Notes under the pieces: generated by a model | The model's database searches: none | Seen by the model: the letters and a program-made list of their open reading frames with translations, nothing else | Told to the model about the DNA's origin: nothing | Program-made: the position numbers and the translations under genes | In this document: in pieces, positions 9,620-17,376 of the stretch | Layout of the letters: each line of letters opens with the position of its first letter | How positions within the stretch are numbered: position 1 is the stretch's first letter | Source: Pseudomonadota bacterium | GTDB lineage: Bacteria; Pseudomonadota; Alphaproteobacteria; Rhizobiales; Devosiaceae | Length of the DNA: 64,000 nucleotides | Assembly (NCBI GenBank): GCA_023393475.1 | Contig: JAEWLC010000037.1 | Location: 124,001 to 188,000 of the forward strand | Reading direction: 5' to 3'

Positions 9620-10330
9620 ATGGATTTGCCGAAGGAATCGATCAGGCAGCGCCGGCGCGCAACACCTTCCAGGGCGGCCGGAAGTGGCTCTGCCTCCGCT
9701 TGGCGACTAGTATATCAGAACGTCCGCGAGGACATCGTGTCGCTCCGGCTCAAGCCCGGCGATCCCATCAGCGAGAAGGAAGCGGCAGCCCGCTACGGCG
9801 TCAGCCGCACGCCCGTTCGCGAGGCGATGCTGCGGCTCGCCGACGAGCGGCTGGTGGAGATCTTTCCGCAGTCGGGCACCTTCGTCGCACGCATCCCCTA
9901 TGACGACCTGCCCGAGGCCATGGTGATCCGCAAGGCGCTCGAAACCGCCTCGGTGCGGCTCGCGACCGAAAAGGCGACCAAGAGCCAGTTGCTGGCACTC
10001 GCCACCATCGTCGAGCAGCAGCGCGAAGCGGCCGAAGCCAATGATCGCGGAGCCTTCCACCGGGCGGACGAGGCCTTCCACGCCAAGATCGCGGAGATAA
10101 GCGGCTTCCCCGGCATCTGGCGGCAGGTCCTCCAGGTCAAGGTCCAGGTCGACCGCTACCGCCGCATGACGCTGTCCCAGGAGGGCCGCATGGCCCAGGT
10201 CATCGCAGACCACGAGCGCATCCTCGCCGGTATCGCCGCAGGTACCCCCGAGGAAGCCGCGGCAGGCATGGTCCTTCATCTCGACGCCGTACTGTCGGAG
10301 AATATCTCGGAGCCGGCCGTCGAGGATTAG
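9620..10330 (+). CDS. GntR-family (FCD subfamily) transcriptional regulator
   Basis: Regulator of 236 residues. The winged helix spans about residues 30-95 (VYQNVREDIVSLRLKPGDPI, then AAARYGVSRTPVREAMLRLADERL), followed by an all-helical FCD effector domain whose metal/ligand region includes the HRADEAFH motif. It is transcribed divergently from the GH51 transporter operon and probably represses it. The first 28 residues before the helix are arginine- and serine-rich and not conserved in the family, so the true start could be further downstream. An operator-like palindrome lies inside the first part of this gene. Confidence 0.88.
   Translation: MDLPKESIRQRRRATPSRAAGSGSASAWRLVYQNVREDIVSLRLKPGDPISEKEAAARYGVSRTPVREAMLRLADERLVEIFPQSGTFVARIPYDDLPEAMVIRKALETASVRLATEKATKSQLLALATIVEQQREAAEANDRGAFHRADEAFHAKIAEISGFPGIWRQVLQVKVQVDRYRRMTLSQEGRMAQVIADHERILAGIAAGTPEEAAAGMVLHLDAVLSENISEPAVED
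9706..9719 (-). promoter_or_regulatory. second operator-like palindrome inside GntR gene
   Basis: The minus-strand sequence TCTGATATACTAGT matches 12 of 14 bases of the promoter palindrome at 9507-9520. It lies about 86 bases inside the annotated GntR gene, over codons for Leu-Val-Tyr-Gln-Asn. It could be an intragenic operator for autoregulation or looping. If the gene starts further downstream it could instead lie closer to the real start. Confidence 0.4.
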
Positions 10331-10368
10331 TCGCGACGCGAGACACGGCCCAATAGCCAGGCTTACGA

Positions 10369-10392
10369 GCCGCGGGGAGTTACCTCCGCGGC
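10369..10392. terminator. bidirectional terminator hairpin between convergent genes
   Basis: A 7-bp perfect GC stem (10369-10375 with 10386-10392) with a 10-base loop sits between the convergent GntR and patatin genes. There is no long T-run on either strand, so it may be a weak or Rho-assisted terminator. Confidence 0.5.
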
Positions 10393-10417
10393 CAACCTTA
10401 CCTTGCCGGATCGCGGC

Positions 10418-12199
10418 TTACGTCGGCTCGAACTCGGAGCGCGCCAGTTCGTAGAAGTCCTTGGCGGCCCGATAGTTCTCCTCGCTTATGGAGTTGGTCA
10501 GCTGCGGCGGGCCCTGGTCGTAGATTGCCCGGCGGTCGCCCTTGTCGAGCATCAGGTAAGCGGATTCAGGGCTATCCACTTCGACGGCGTAGGCCTGGTC
10601 CTGGCGCAACGCGATCTGCTCGAGCATCATTTCGCGGGAATTCTCGATCGCCGCCAGCTTGGTCTTGTCCCTGGCGATGATCGACATGGTCCCCATCGAA
10701 CCATGCGCGATGACGAAGCCGTTCGGACCGGAGGCATAGGTCTTGAAGTTGTCCATCTTGCCGTCGATGCCCATCTCGTCGTTGTGGGCGACGTTCCTGG
10801 ATATCGCGCTGGGAGACTTGGCCTTCAAGGACTGGGCGCTCGGGTCGTGCATGGACTTGTGCGCCTTGCCACCCTCGTCAAAGATCAACACGGCGGTACG
10901 GGAACGTATCTCCTGCAGGTCGGTGTTGCCGCTGCTGTCCATGGACGCGAGGATGCGGTCGTCGTCGTAGAAGACCTCCGTCGGCAGGTTGGAACCGATG
11001 CCGCCATCCTGGATGGGGTGGTTGCCGTGCCCGTATTTCTCGGGCAGCGTGACACCGGTAGCGATCAGTGGATGTGCCATGGAAGCGCGAGCGGCAAAGC
11101 ACACCGGCAGGTCGCCGTAACGGTCGTTGGCGCGGAAGACGATCGGCTGCTGGTCGTGGCTATCCCAGCCCGTGAGCGTGATCTCCTTGAACTTCTCCGG
11201 CGCCATCGCATGGAGCATCTTCATGTCGTTGAAGGTGACCATCTTGCCCGTGCGGTCGGACTTGTAGTCCGGATTCATCAGCGTGCTCAGACGCTCCAGC
11301 ACCTCGGCCTTGTTCTTGGTGGGATTGTCCTGGACGTACTTGTCCACCATGCGGCTTATGTCGCCCGGCTTCATGTCTTCGAAGTGCGATTTGACCTCGT
11401 CGCAGAGCACCGAGTCGAGCAGCTGCAGCATCGGCTTGGCGTCCATCTTGCTGACGCCGTTCTTGAAGCCGATTTCCGGATAGATGGCGCCCAGGCCCAT
11501 GCCGCCATACATCAGCCCGAAGGCGCTCTTCTTGGACAGCGCCTCGAATTTTTCGGGGCTCTGGCCGGCGGCCAGGGATACGGCGGTCAACGCGCCGGCG
11601 GAGGTGCCCGCAACCTGCTTGAGGTTGGAGAGCAGTCCCGCCTTGTGCATTTCGGCGAGTGCACCGGGGTAGCCGATGCCTTTTGCACCGCCGCCCTTCA
11701 GGACGATGTTCTCGAGCTTCGGCGCAGTGCGGATGAGGTTGTAGCCATCCGAACCCTTGACGAGTTGCGGCACGGTCGAGACGGAGCCGCCGGTCTTGCT
11801 GCTTTCGACATCCGAGGCGATCGCCTTGAGCGTGCTCAGTACTTCGAGAGCCTCGGTGTGGGCGGCCTTCATCGTCGCCTTCGCGTCGGTGATGCCGCCG
11901 GTGCTCAGGAGCTCCGTGGTCATCGAGCCGAACGTCTTGTCGAGGATGGACTTCAGACCGCTTTCGGCGATCTCCGAGAAACCGGATGCGGTGGGGCCGC
12001 CCATCGAGCCGGCAATCTTGCCTACCTCCGACTTGAAGAAGTCCTTGAACATCTCCTGCGAATTGATCAGCGCGTTAGGCGAGGTCGAGGTGCGCAGATT
12101 GGCGCTCGACAGCATCGTTTCCGGCTTCTTCGAGTCGCTGATCTGGGTCTGCCAGAGCGCGGCCTGCGAGGAATTCCCGATCTGGTTCGTGGGGCTCAT
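10418..12199 (-). CDS. ExoU-like patatin phospholipase, putative type III effector
   Basis: Predicted phospholipase A2 of 593 residues. The patatin core has the oxyanion motif GGGAKG at residues 169-174, the nucleophile elbow GTSAG with Ser200, and the catalytic Asp398 in QDGGIG. About 160 residues precede the core: a polar start rich in Ser, Thr, Asn and Gln with no Sec signal peptide, as expected for a secretion and chaperone-binding region. About 195 residues follow it, comparable to the membrane-targeting C-terminus of ExoU. The size and layout resemble Pseudomonas ExoU (687 residues). It overlaps the upstream small gene by ATGA and is the last gene of a three-gene operon with two chaperone-like proteins. 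Housekeeping patatins are shorter and lack such partners. Host or prey targeting is inferred. Confidence 0.8.
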   Translation of the reverse strand: MSPTNQIGNSSQAALWQTQISDSKKPETMLSSANLRTSTSPNALINSQEMFKDFFKSEVGKIAGSMGGPTASGFSEIAESGLKSILDKTFGSMTTELLSTGGITDAKATMKAAHTEALEVLSTLKAIASDVESSKTGGSVSTVPQLVKGSDGYNLIRTAPKLENIVLKGGGAKGIGYPGALAEMHKAGLLSNLKQVAGTSAGALTAVSLAAGQSPEKFEALSKKSAFGLMYGGMGLGAIYPEIGFKNGVSKMDAKPMLQLLDSVLCDEVKSHFEDMKPGDISRMVDKYVQDNPTKNKAEVLERLSTLMNPDYKSDRTGKMVTFNDMKMLHAMAPEKFKEITLTGWDSHDQQPIVFRANDRYGDLPVCFAARASMAHPLIATGVTLPEKYGHGNHPIQDGGIGSNLPTEVFYDDDRILASMDSSGNTDLQEIRSRTAVLIFDEGGKAHKSMHDPSAQSLKAKSPSAISRNVAHNDEMGIDGKMDNFKTYASGPNGFVIAHGSMGTMSIIARDKTKLAAIENSREMMLEQIALRQDQAYAVEVDSPESAYLMLDKGDRRAIYDQGPPQLTNSISEENYRAAKDFYELARSEFEPT

Positions 12200-12657
12200 G
12201 CGAGTATCTCCTCAGCGTTGCCTTCGTCTGGCACTGAATATATCAGGGAGTAATTCTCCATCCCGATAGCTGCGACCGTGTCGCGGATCAGGTCGACCTG
12301 TTCGAGCCAACGCTGAAAGGCGTTGGTATAGGTATCGGCAGTCAGGCCCTCGGCGCGCAGCCGGCCGCTCAGCACCAGCATGTCGCGACCGTCGATCGAG
12401 ACGATGAAATCTCCGGTACGCGCAGCGACGTCGTTGATGATCAGCAGCGCGCGATGCAGCAGCGGGAGAGACTCGGCCCGGTACTCGAGCACGTCGCGCG
12501 CGAACATATCGGTGATGATCCATTGCTGCGTGGCATCGAGGGTCGCGCGGACCGCGAGTTGCCGGTCGGACAGCACCATTTCGACCTGATTGGACCCATC
12601 GAGGGCCTCAGCGCCGAGTATTTCGGAAAAGACCTGGTCGAAGACTTGTTGTGACAT
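12196..12657 (-). CDS. putative type III secretion chaperone (CesT/SpcU-like)
   Basis: Acidic 153-residue protein. Its pattern LLIINDVAARTGDFIVSIDG, then DMLVLSGRLRA, then a C-terminal amphipathic helix (FQRWLEQVDLIRDTVAAI), resembles class I effector chaperones, which are small acidic dimers that keep one effector export-ready. The start at 12657 has a very strong Shine-Dalgarno (GGAGGAGGG). It begins 20 bases after the first chaperone-like gene, and its stop overlaps the effector start, so production is coupled. I recognise the fold by pattern only; a profile search is needed to be sure. Confidence 0.55.
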   Translation of the reverse strand: MSQQVFDQVFSEILGAEALDGSNQVEMVLSDRQLAVRATLDATQQWIITDMFARDVLEYRAESLPLLHRALLIINDVAARTGDFIVSIDGRDMLVLSGRLRAEGLTADTYTNAFQRWLEQVDLIRDTVAAIGMENYSLIYSVPDEGNAEEILA

Positions 12658-12677
12658 GGCGCCCTCCTCCTCTCTCG

Positions 12678-13121
12678 CTAAGCTCGCAGCCAGCCTTCGC
12701 CGACCGACAGACTGTCGGCGATCGCCTGTTCCCGGACATTGCCGGGGCTGAGAATGGCGCGCCCCTTCTCGATCAATCTTGCGATGGCACGGGCATCGCT
12801 CGTTGCGTCCAGACCGACCGCGAGAGTGACGGCGTTGTCGGCTTCGCAGCCGCCGATCCAGCCGGTACCGAAACGCGAGGCCGCGCTCAGCTTGACGAGA
12901 TCCGCCATCAGCGCATCGCGGCCGGTATCGGCAATCTGATCCAGGCGGGCCCTGAGGCGCAGGAAGAAGCCGGAATGCGGGTTGAGGCCAAGCTCGACCG
13001 AGTTGCCTTCGGTCAGCGCCATTTCGAGCGACGCCGGCTTTCCGGAGGCATCCCTCAAGCTTTCCGCGCCGCGCCGCATCTGCTCGACAAAAACACCGGC
13101 GATTTCATCTGTACTGGCCAT
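12678..13121 (-). CDS. second putative type III secretion chaperone
   Basis: First gene of the effector operon, about 147 residues from ATG 13121, which has a GAGG ribosome-binding site five bases upstream; an in-frame ATG at 13160 is a weaker alternative. The sequence alternates strands and helices in the class I chaperone order: LEMALTEGNSVELGLNPHSG, FFLRLRARLDQI, LMADLVKLSAASRFG, then a strand and the helix RAIARLIEKGRAI. It is acidic and leucine-rich with no signal peptide or membrane segment. Two chaperones for one effector is uncommon; they may form a heterodimer or serve a second effector elsewhere. Function is inferred from operon position and pattern. Confidence 0.5.
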   Translation of the reverse strand: MASTDEIAGVFVEQMRRGAESLRDASGKPASLEMALTEGNSVELGLNPHSGFFLRLRARLDQIADTGRDALMADLVKLSAASRFGTGWIGGCEADNAVTLAVGLDATSDARAIARLIEKGRAILSPGNVREQAIADSLSVGEGWLRA

Positions 13122-13376
13122 GCCGCCTCGCAGGTTTCGTGCCCCACGGAACTGGGACAAACTGGATCGAATATCGCGAGACTATTCCCGCCGTTTCGAC
13201 CATCTGTGCCGTTCGACACATCACACCACCGACCGCGGAGAAAAAGAGCGCACGGCACCCGGACTTGAGAGGCCACGGCAGCCGATCAGTAGCCATCCCA
13301 TCCCGGCCTGGCTGCTGGAACCGGCGGGAATCTTCGTGTTACCCAATCGGACTGAAGAGCGAACACGGCGGCCGAA

Positions 13377-13796
13377 ATGTCCCTTTCCTTCACCGTCACC
13401 GATACACCTGCGGCCGACGACGTCGCCGCCATTGGCGGCGGGCTGTCGAGCTTCAACGAAGCCGAAGTCGGCCCCTCCGGCCGCCGGCCGATCGCCGTGC
13501 TGGTGCGCGACGAAATCGGCGCCGTGGTGGCGGGTATTTCGGGCTACAGCGCCTGGGGCTGGCTCTACGTGCAGTGGCTCTGGGTGGCCGAAGAGCAGCG
13601 CGGGCAAGGGCTCGCCGGCCGCATGCTGGCAGCGGCGGAGGCGGAGGGCCGGGCGCGCGGTTGCCACGGTGCCTATGTCGACACCTTCAGCCCCGTGGCG
13701 TTGAGGACATACCAGCGCGCCGGATACGTGCCGTTCGGCAAGCTCGAGGACTTTCCCCCCGGCCGCACCCGCACGTTCCTCCAGAAGCGGCTCTAG
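13377..13796 (+). CDS. GNAT-family N-acetyltransferase
   Basis: Acetyl-CoA-dependent acetyltransferase of 139 residues. The acetyl-CoA-binding motif A is visible as VAEEQRGQGLAGRMLAAAEA, with the downstream strand GAYVDTFSPVALRTYQRAGY typical of GNAT proteins. The substrate cannot be told. It is divergent from the effector operon, and its stop codon overlaps the stop of the convergent ABC ATPase gene (shared CTAG at 13793-13796). It is probably monocistronic. Confidence 0.85.
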   Translation: MSLSFTVTDTPAADDVAAIGGGLSSFNEAEVGPSGRRPIAVLVRDEIGAVVAGISGYSAWGWLYVQWLWVAEEQRGQGLAGRMLAAAEAEGRARGCHGAYVDTFSPVALRTYQRAGYVPFGKLEDFPPGRTRTFLQKRL

Positions 13797-15520
13797 CCTG
13801 CCTGCTCCACACGTACGCGATGGTCGGGACCCGCATCGCGCCAGCGCGCCGGCGGTGGCTCGTATCCGCGCGGCTTCACCAGCGAGGGGACCTGGGTGTT
13901 GTCGAGCTTGAAGGCCTGCCGTCGCCGTTCGATGGCCGGTACGGCGGCGATCAGCCGTTTCGTGTAGCTGTGCTGCGGTGCGGACAGAACCGACTTCGCA
14001 TCGCCAATCTCGACCAACTGCCCCGCATACATCACGGCGATGCGGTGGGCGATGCGCTCCACCACCGCCATGTCGTGCGAGATGAAGAGGTAGGCGAGCC
14101 CGAATTCGCGCTGCAGGTCGATAAGCAGTTCGAGCACGCGCGCCTGCACCGAGACGTCGAGCGCCGACACCGCCTCGTCGAGCACCACGACATCGGGGTT
14201 GAGCATCAGCGCGCGGGCAATGGCGAGTCGCTGGCGCTGGCCGCCGGAGAACTGGTGCGGGTAGCGCTCGAGCGCGTCCTCAGTGAGTCCGACCCGCTTG
14301 AGGAGGAACGCCATCCGCTCGCGCAGCTTTGCGTCGACGCGCTGCCGCGCGGCAATGGCCGGTTCGGCGAGCAGCGCTTCGACATTGAGCCGCGGGTTGA
14401 GCGAGGCGAACGGGTCCTGGAACACCATTTGCACCGGCCGGTGGCCCTGCCCCTGCACCGCGATCTGCCCGCGCGTCGCCGCGGTGAGGCCGAGGATGGC
14501 CCGCGCCGTGGTGGATTTGCCGGAGCCGCTTTCGCCGACGATGGCAAGCGTCTCGCCGGGGCGAAGGTCGAAGTCGACGCCATCTACCGCATGCACGGCG
14601 CCCGATGTTCGAACGAACAGACCGCGAGCAGCAGGGAAGCGGACGACGAGGCTGTCGACCTTGACGATCGGCGGCTTCGACTCGCCGCGCACTCCATCCC
14701 CGCGCACAGCCGCACCACTCGTAAAGTGCGGCACGGCGCTGAGCAGGTGCTTCGTGTAGTCGTGCTGCGGGTTGTCGATGACGGCATCGAGCAGCCCCTG
14801 CTCCACCGCAACACCCTGCTGCATCACCATGATCTGGTCGGCGATGCCGGCGACGAGGCCGATATCGTGGGTGATGAAGATCATCGACATCCGCGTCTCG
14901 GCGCGGAGTTCGGCGAGCAACGCCATGATCTGCGCCTGCACCGTGACATCGAGCGCGGTGGTGGGCTCGTCGGCGATCAGGAGGCGCGGATTGGGGGCGA
15001 TCACCATGGCGATCATCACCCGCTGTCGCATGCCTCCCGAGAGCTGGTGCGGGTAGTAGCCGAGCCGCTGCGCCGCATCGGGGATGCGCACGCGATCGAG
15101 CGCCTCCTTCGCCGCCAGCGTCGCGGCGCGCCCGGTGATACCGCGGCTCAGCCGGAACGCCTCCTCGATCTGCCGCCCGACGGTGTGAACCGGATTGAGC
15201 GAGGTCATCGGCTCCTGGAAGATCATGCCGATCTCCCGTCCGCGGATGCGTTGCAACGCCTGCTCGTCGGCCGTCGTAATGTCCACCGAACCCTCGTCAC
15301 GCTCGAGGGTGATCGACCCGCCGGTTATCCGCCCACCGCCGAAATCGACGAGCCGATTGATCGAGAGCGCCGTCACCGACTTGCCCGAGCCGCTTTCGCC
15401 CACAATAGCTAGCGTCTCGCCAGCCGCGAGATCGAAGCTCACGCCCTTCACCACCTCGTTGGCGGCGGGGTCGCGGCCGAAGCCGACACTGAGGTTGCGA
15501 ACCGAGAGCAGCGGGCTCAT
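13793..15520 (-). CDS. dipeptide/oligopeptide ABC transporter ATP-binding protein, fused DppD-DppF type
   Basis: Single polypeptide of 575 residues with two complete nucleotide-binding domains, each with Walker A GESGSGKS; the signature motifs are LSGGMRQR (first half) and FSGGQRQRLAIARAL (second half). The two halves match the DppD and DppF subunits that are separate in many bacteria. It starts at ATG 15520, overlapping the permease stop by four bases. It energises import by the DppB/DppC-like permeases encoded upstream. The substrate could be peptides, nickel or small glycosides; the family does not settle this. Confidence 0.93.
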   Translation of the reverse strand: MSPLLSVRNLSVGFGRDPAANEVVKGVSFDLAAGETLAIVGESGSGKSVTALSINRLVDFGGGRITGGSITLERDEGSVDITTADEQALQRIRGREIGMIFQEPMTSLNPVHTVGRQIEEAFRLSRGITGRAATLAAKEALDRVRIPDAAQRLGYYPHQLSGGMRQRVMIAMVIAPNPRLLIADEPTTALDVTVQAQIMALLAELRAETRMSMIFITHDIGLVAGIADQIMVMQQGVAVEQGLLDAVIDNPQHDYTKHLLSAVPHFTSGAAVRGDGVRGESKPPIVKVDSLVVRFPAARGLFVRTSGAVHAVDGVDFDLRPGETLAIVGESGSGKSTTARAILGLTAATRGQIAVQGQGHRPVQMVFQDPFASLNPRLNVEALLAEPAIAARQRVDAKLRERMAFLLKRVGLTEDALERYPHQFSGGQRQRLAIARALMLNPDVVVLDEAVSALDVSVQARVLELLIDLQREFGLAYLFISHDMAVVERIAHRIAVMYAGQLVEIGDAKSVLSAPQHSYTKRLIAAVPAIERRRQAFKLDNTQVPSLVKPRGYEPPPARWRDAGPDHRVRVEQAG

Positions 15521-16356
15521 GCGCGTCGCTCCTGGGTCCGCGGATCGAGGATATCGCGCAAGGCATCGCCGAGCAGGTTGAAGCCGAGGATCGCGAGCAT
15601 GATGGTAAGGCCGGGGAACACCATCAGCCAAGGTGCCCGCGTCATCATCGACTTGCTCTCGGCCAGCATCACTCCGAGCGACGGCGCGGGGGGCTGCGAG
15701 CCAAGGCCGAGGAAGCTGAGGCCGGACTCGGTGAGGAGCGACCAGGCCAGCGCCAGTGTGATCGTCACGGTCAGCGGCGCGATGAGATTGAGCAGCAGAT
15801 GGCGGGTGAGGATGTAGCTCTGCGAGCTGCCGAAGGTGCGGGCCGCCTCGACGAACTCGCGTGCCTTGAGCGCCAGAGCCGGAGCCCGCACGACGCGGGC
15901 GAAGATCGGCGTGTAGACGATACCGATGGCCGTGATGCTGGTCGCAGCGCCCGGCCCCTGGATGGCGACGATGAGCAGCGCGAGGAGAATCGCCGGAAAG
16001 GCCAGCAGCACATCCATCGTCCGCATCAGCACGCCGTCCCACAGGTGCCCCCACCACGCGGCGAAGAGCCCGATCAGCGTGCCCGCCGTCGCCGCGATCG
16101 CCACCGATGCGAAAGCGATGAGGAAGGACTCGCCGATGCCCAGCATCAGCCGGCTGAAATTGTCTCGACCCAGCAGGTCCGTGCCGAACCAGTAGGTCGG
16201 GCTCGGTGGCTTCAGCCGGTCGACCACGAACTGTTTCAACGGATCGTGCGGCGTGAGGCCGATGGCGCCCAGCCCGGCAAGAATCAGGAAGACGACGATG
16301 ATCGCCGCTCCGATACGGCCGCTGGGATGACGCACTATGGCTGTGACGAGGCTCAT
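15517..16356 (-). CDS. DppC-like ABC transporter permease
   Basis: Permease of 279 residues with the DppC layout: an N-terminal membrane segment (IGAAIIVVFLILAGLGAIGL), a periplasmic loop with HDPLKQF and TYWFGTDLLGRDNFSR, and the EAA loop EAARTFGSSQSYILTRHLLLNL. It overlaps both neighbours by four bases, which indicates tight translational coupling inside the operon. Confidence 0.93.
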   Translation of the reverse strand: MSLVTAIVRHPSGRIGAAIIVVFLILAGLGAIGLTPHDPLKQFVVDRLKPPSPTYWFGTDLLGRDNFSRLMLGIGESFLIAFASVAIAATAGTLIGLFAAWWGHLWDGVLMRTMDVLLAFPAILLALLIVAIQGPGAATSITAIGIVYTPIFARVVRAPALALKAREFVEAARTFGSSQSYILTRHLLLNLIAPLTVTITLALAWSLLTESGLSFLGLGSQPPAPSLGVMLAESKSMMTRAPWLMVFPGLTIMLAILGFNLLGDALRDILDPRTQERRA

Positions 16357-17315
16357 CGCTTACCTCCCAGCCGGATGCGAGGATCGAGCGCCGCATAGGC
16401 GAGATCGACGAGGAGGTTCACGACGAGGAAGTTGAAGGCAATGAACAGCACCGCCCCCTGCACCAGCGGATAGTCGCGCTGGCTGATCGCATCGAGGGTA
16501 AGGCGGCCAAGGCCGGGCAGCGCGAAGATCTGCTCGACGATCACCGCGCCGCCGAGGAGGTAGCCGAACTCGACGCCCGACAGAGTCACCACCGGGATCA
16601 GCGCATTGGGCAAGGCATGCCGCCAGACCACGTCGCGCTGCGACGCGCCCTTACTGCGGGCCGTGCGGACATAGTCGTCGCTCAAGACGTCGAGCATGGC
16701 CGAGCGCGAGATGCGGGTCACCGCCGCGGCGAAGGAGAGGCCGAGCGTGATCGAAGGCAGGATCATCTGGCTCAGGTTGCCGATCGGATCGACGAAGAGC
16801 GGCGTGAACGTCCCCATCGCCGGCAGCGTCCGGAACACCACCGACAGGAAGTAGATGAGCAACAACCCGATAACGAAGCTCGGCGTCGATTGCCCGAGCA
16901 TGGCGAAGACCCGCACTGCGAGATCGGCCGGGCGATCAGCGCGGGTCGCGGCGAACACCCCGGCGGGAATGCCCGTCGCGAGCGCGATCAGCATCGAGAG
17001 CAGCGCCAGCTCCAGCGTCAGCGGAAAGCGCGAGAGGATCACCTCCAGCACCGGCTTGCCGTAGATCACCGAGATTCCGAGGTTGCCCTCGAACAGTCCG
17101 CCGAGCCACCGGCCGTACTGCACGATGATGGGCTGGTCGAGGCCGAAATAGGCGGCGAGCGACTCGCGCTGCGCCTCAGTCAGCAGCCCCGCCTCGGTGC
17201 CCAGCATGGCGATGATCGCGTCGCCGGGCACGAGCCGGATGGCAAAGAAGACCAGCAGCGATACGCCCAGGAGGACCAGCGGAAACGTCAGCAGCCGCTG
17301 CGTGATGTAGTTCAT
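16353..17315 (-). CDS. DppB-like ABC transporter permease
   Basis: Permease of 320 residues with the DppB start (ITQRLLTFPLVLLGVSLLVF), the VPGDAI motif, the loop LDQPIIVQYGRWL, and the cytoplasmic TARSKGASQRDVVWRHALPN that contacts the ATPase. It pairs with the DppC-like protein. The gene follows the binding-protein gene after 61 bases containing a GC-rich hairpin. Confidence 0.93.
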   Translation of the reverse strand: MNYITQRLLTFPLVLLGVSLLVFFAIRLVPGDAIIAMLGTEAGLLTEAQRESLAAYFGLDQPIIVQYGRWLGGLFEGNLGISVIYGKPVLEVILSRFPLTLELALLSMLIALATGIPAGVFAATRADRPADLAVRVFAMLGQSTPSFVIGLLLIYFLSVVFRTLPAMGTFTPLFVDPIGNLSQMILPSITLGLSFAAAVTRISRSAMLDVLSDDYVRTARSKGASQRDVVWRHALPNALIPVVTLSGVEFGYLLGGAVIVEQIFALPGLGRLTLDAISQRDYPLVQGAVLFIAFNFLVVNLLVDLAYAALDPRIRLGGKR

Positions 17316-17338
17316 GTCGGGCGCGATCTTCCGGTGGT

Positions 17339-17359
17339 GGGCGGGCCCTGGGCCCGCCC
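17339..17359 (-). promoter_or_regulatory. intercistronic stem-loop after peptide-binding protein gene
   Basis: Perfect self-complementary GC block: 7-bp stem 17339-17345 with 17353-17359 and a 7-base loop that is itself nearly palindromic. It lies between the binding-protein stop and the permease start, where a partial terminator or mRNA stabiliser is expected. Confidence 0.55.
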
Positions 17360-17376
17360 TGAGGACGTCCCTAGAA

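Noticed and set aside
10403..12253. 616-residue plus-strand open frame opposite the patatin gene
   Set aside because: It is the antisense shadow of a gene with clear catalytic motifs and strong coupling signals; the shadow is rich in His, Arg and Gly with no recognisable domain.
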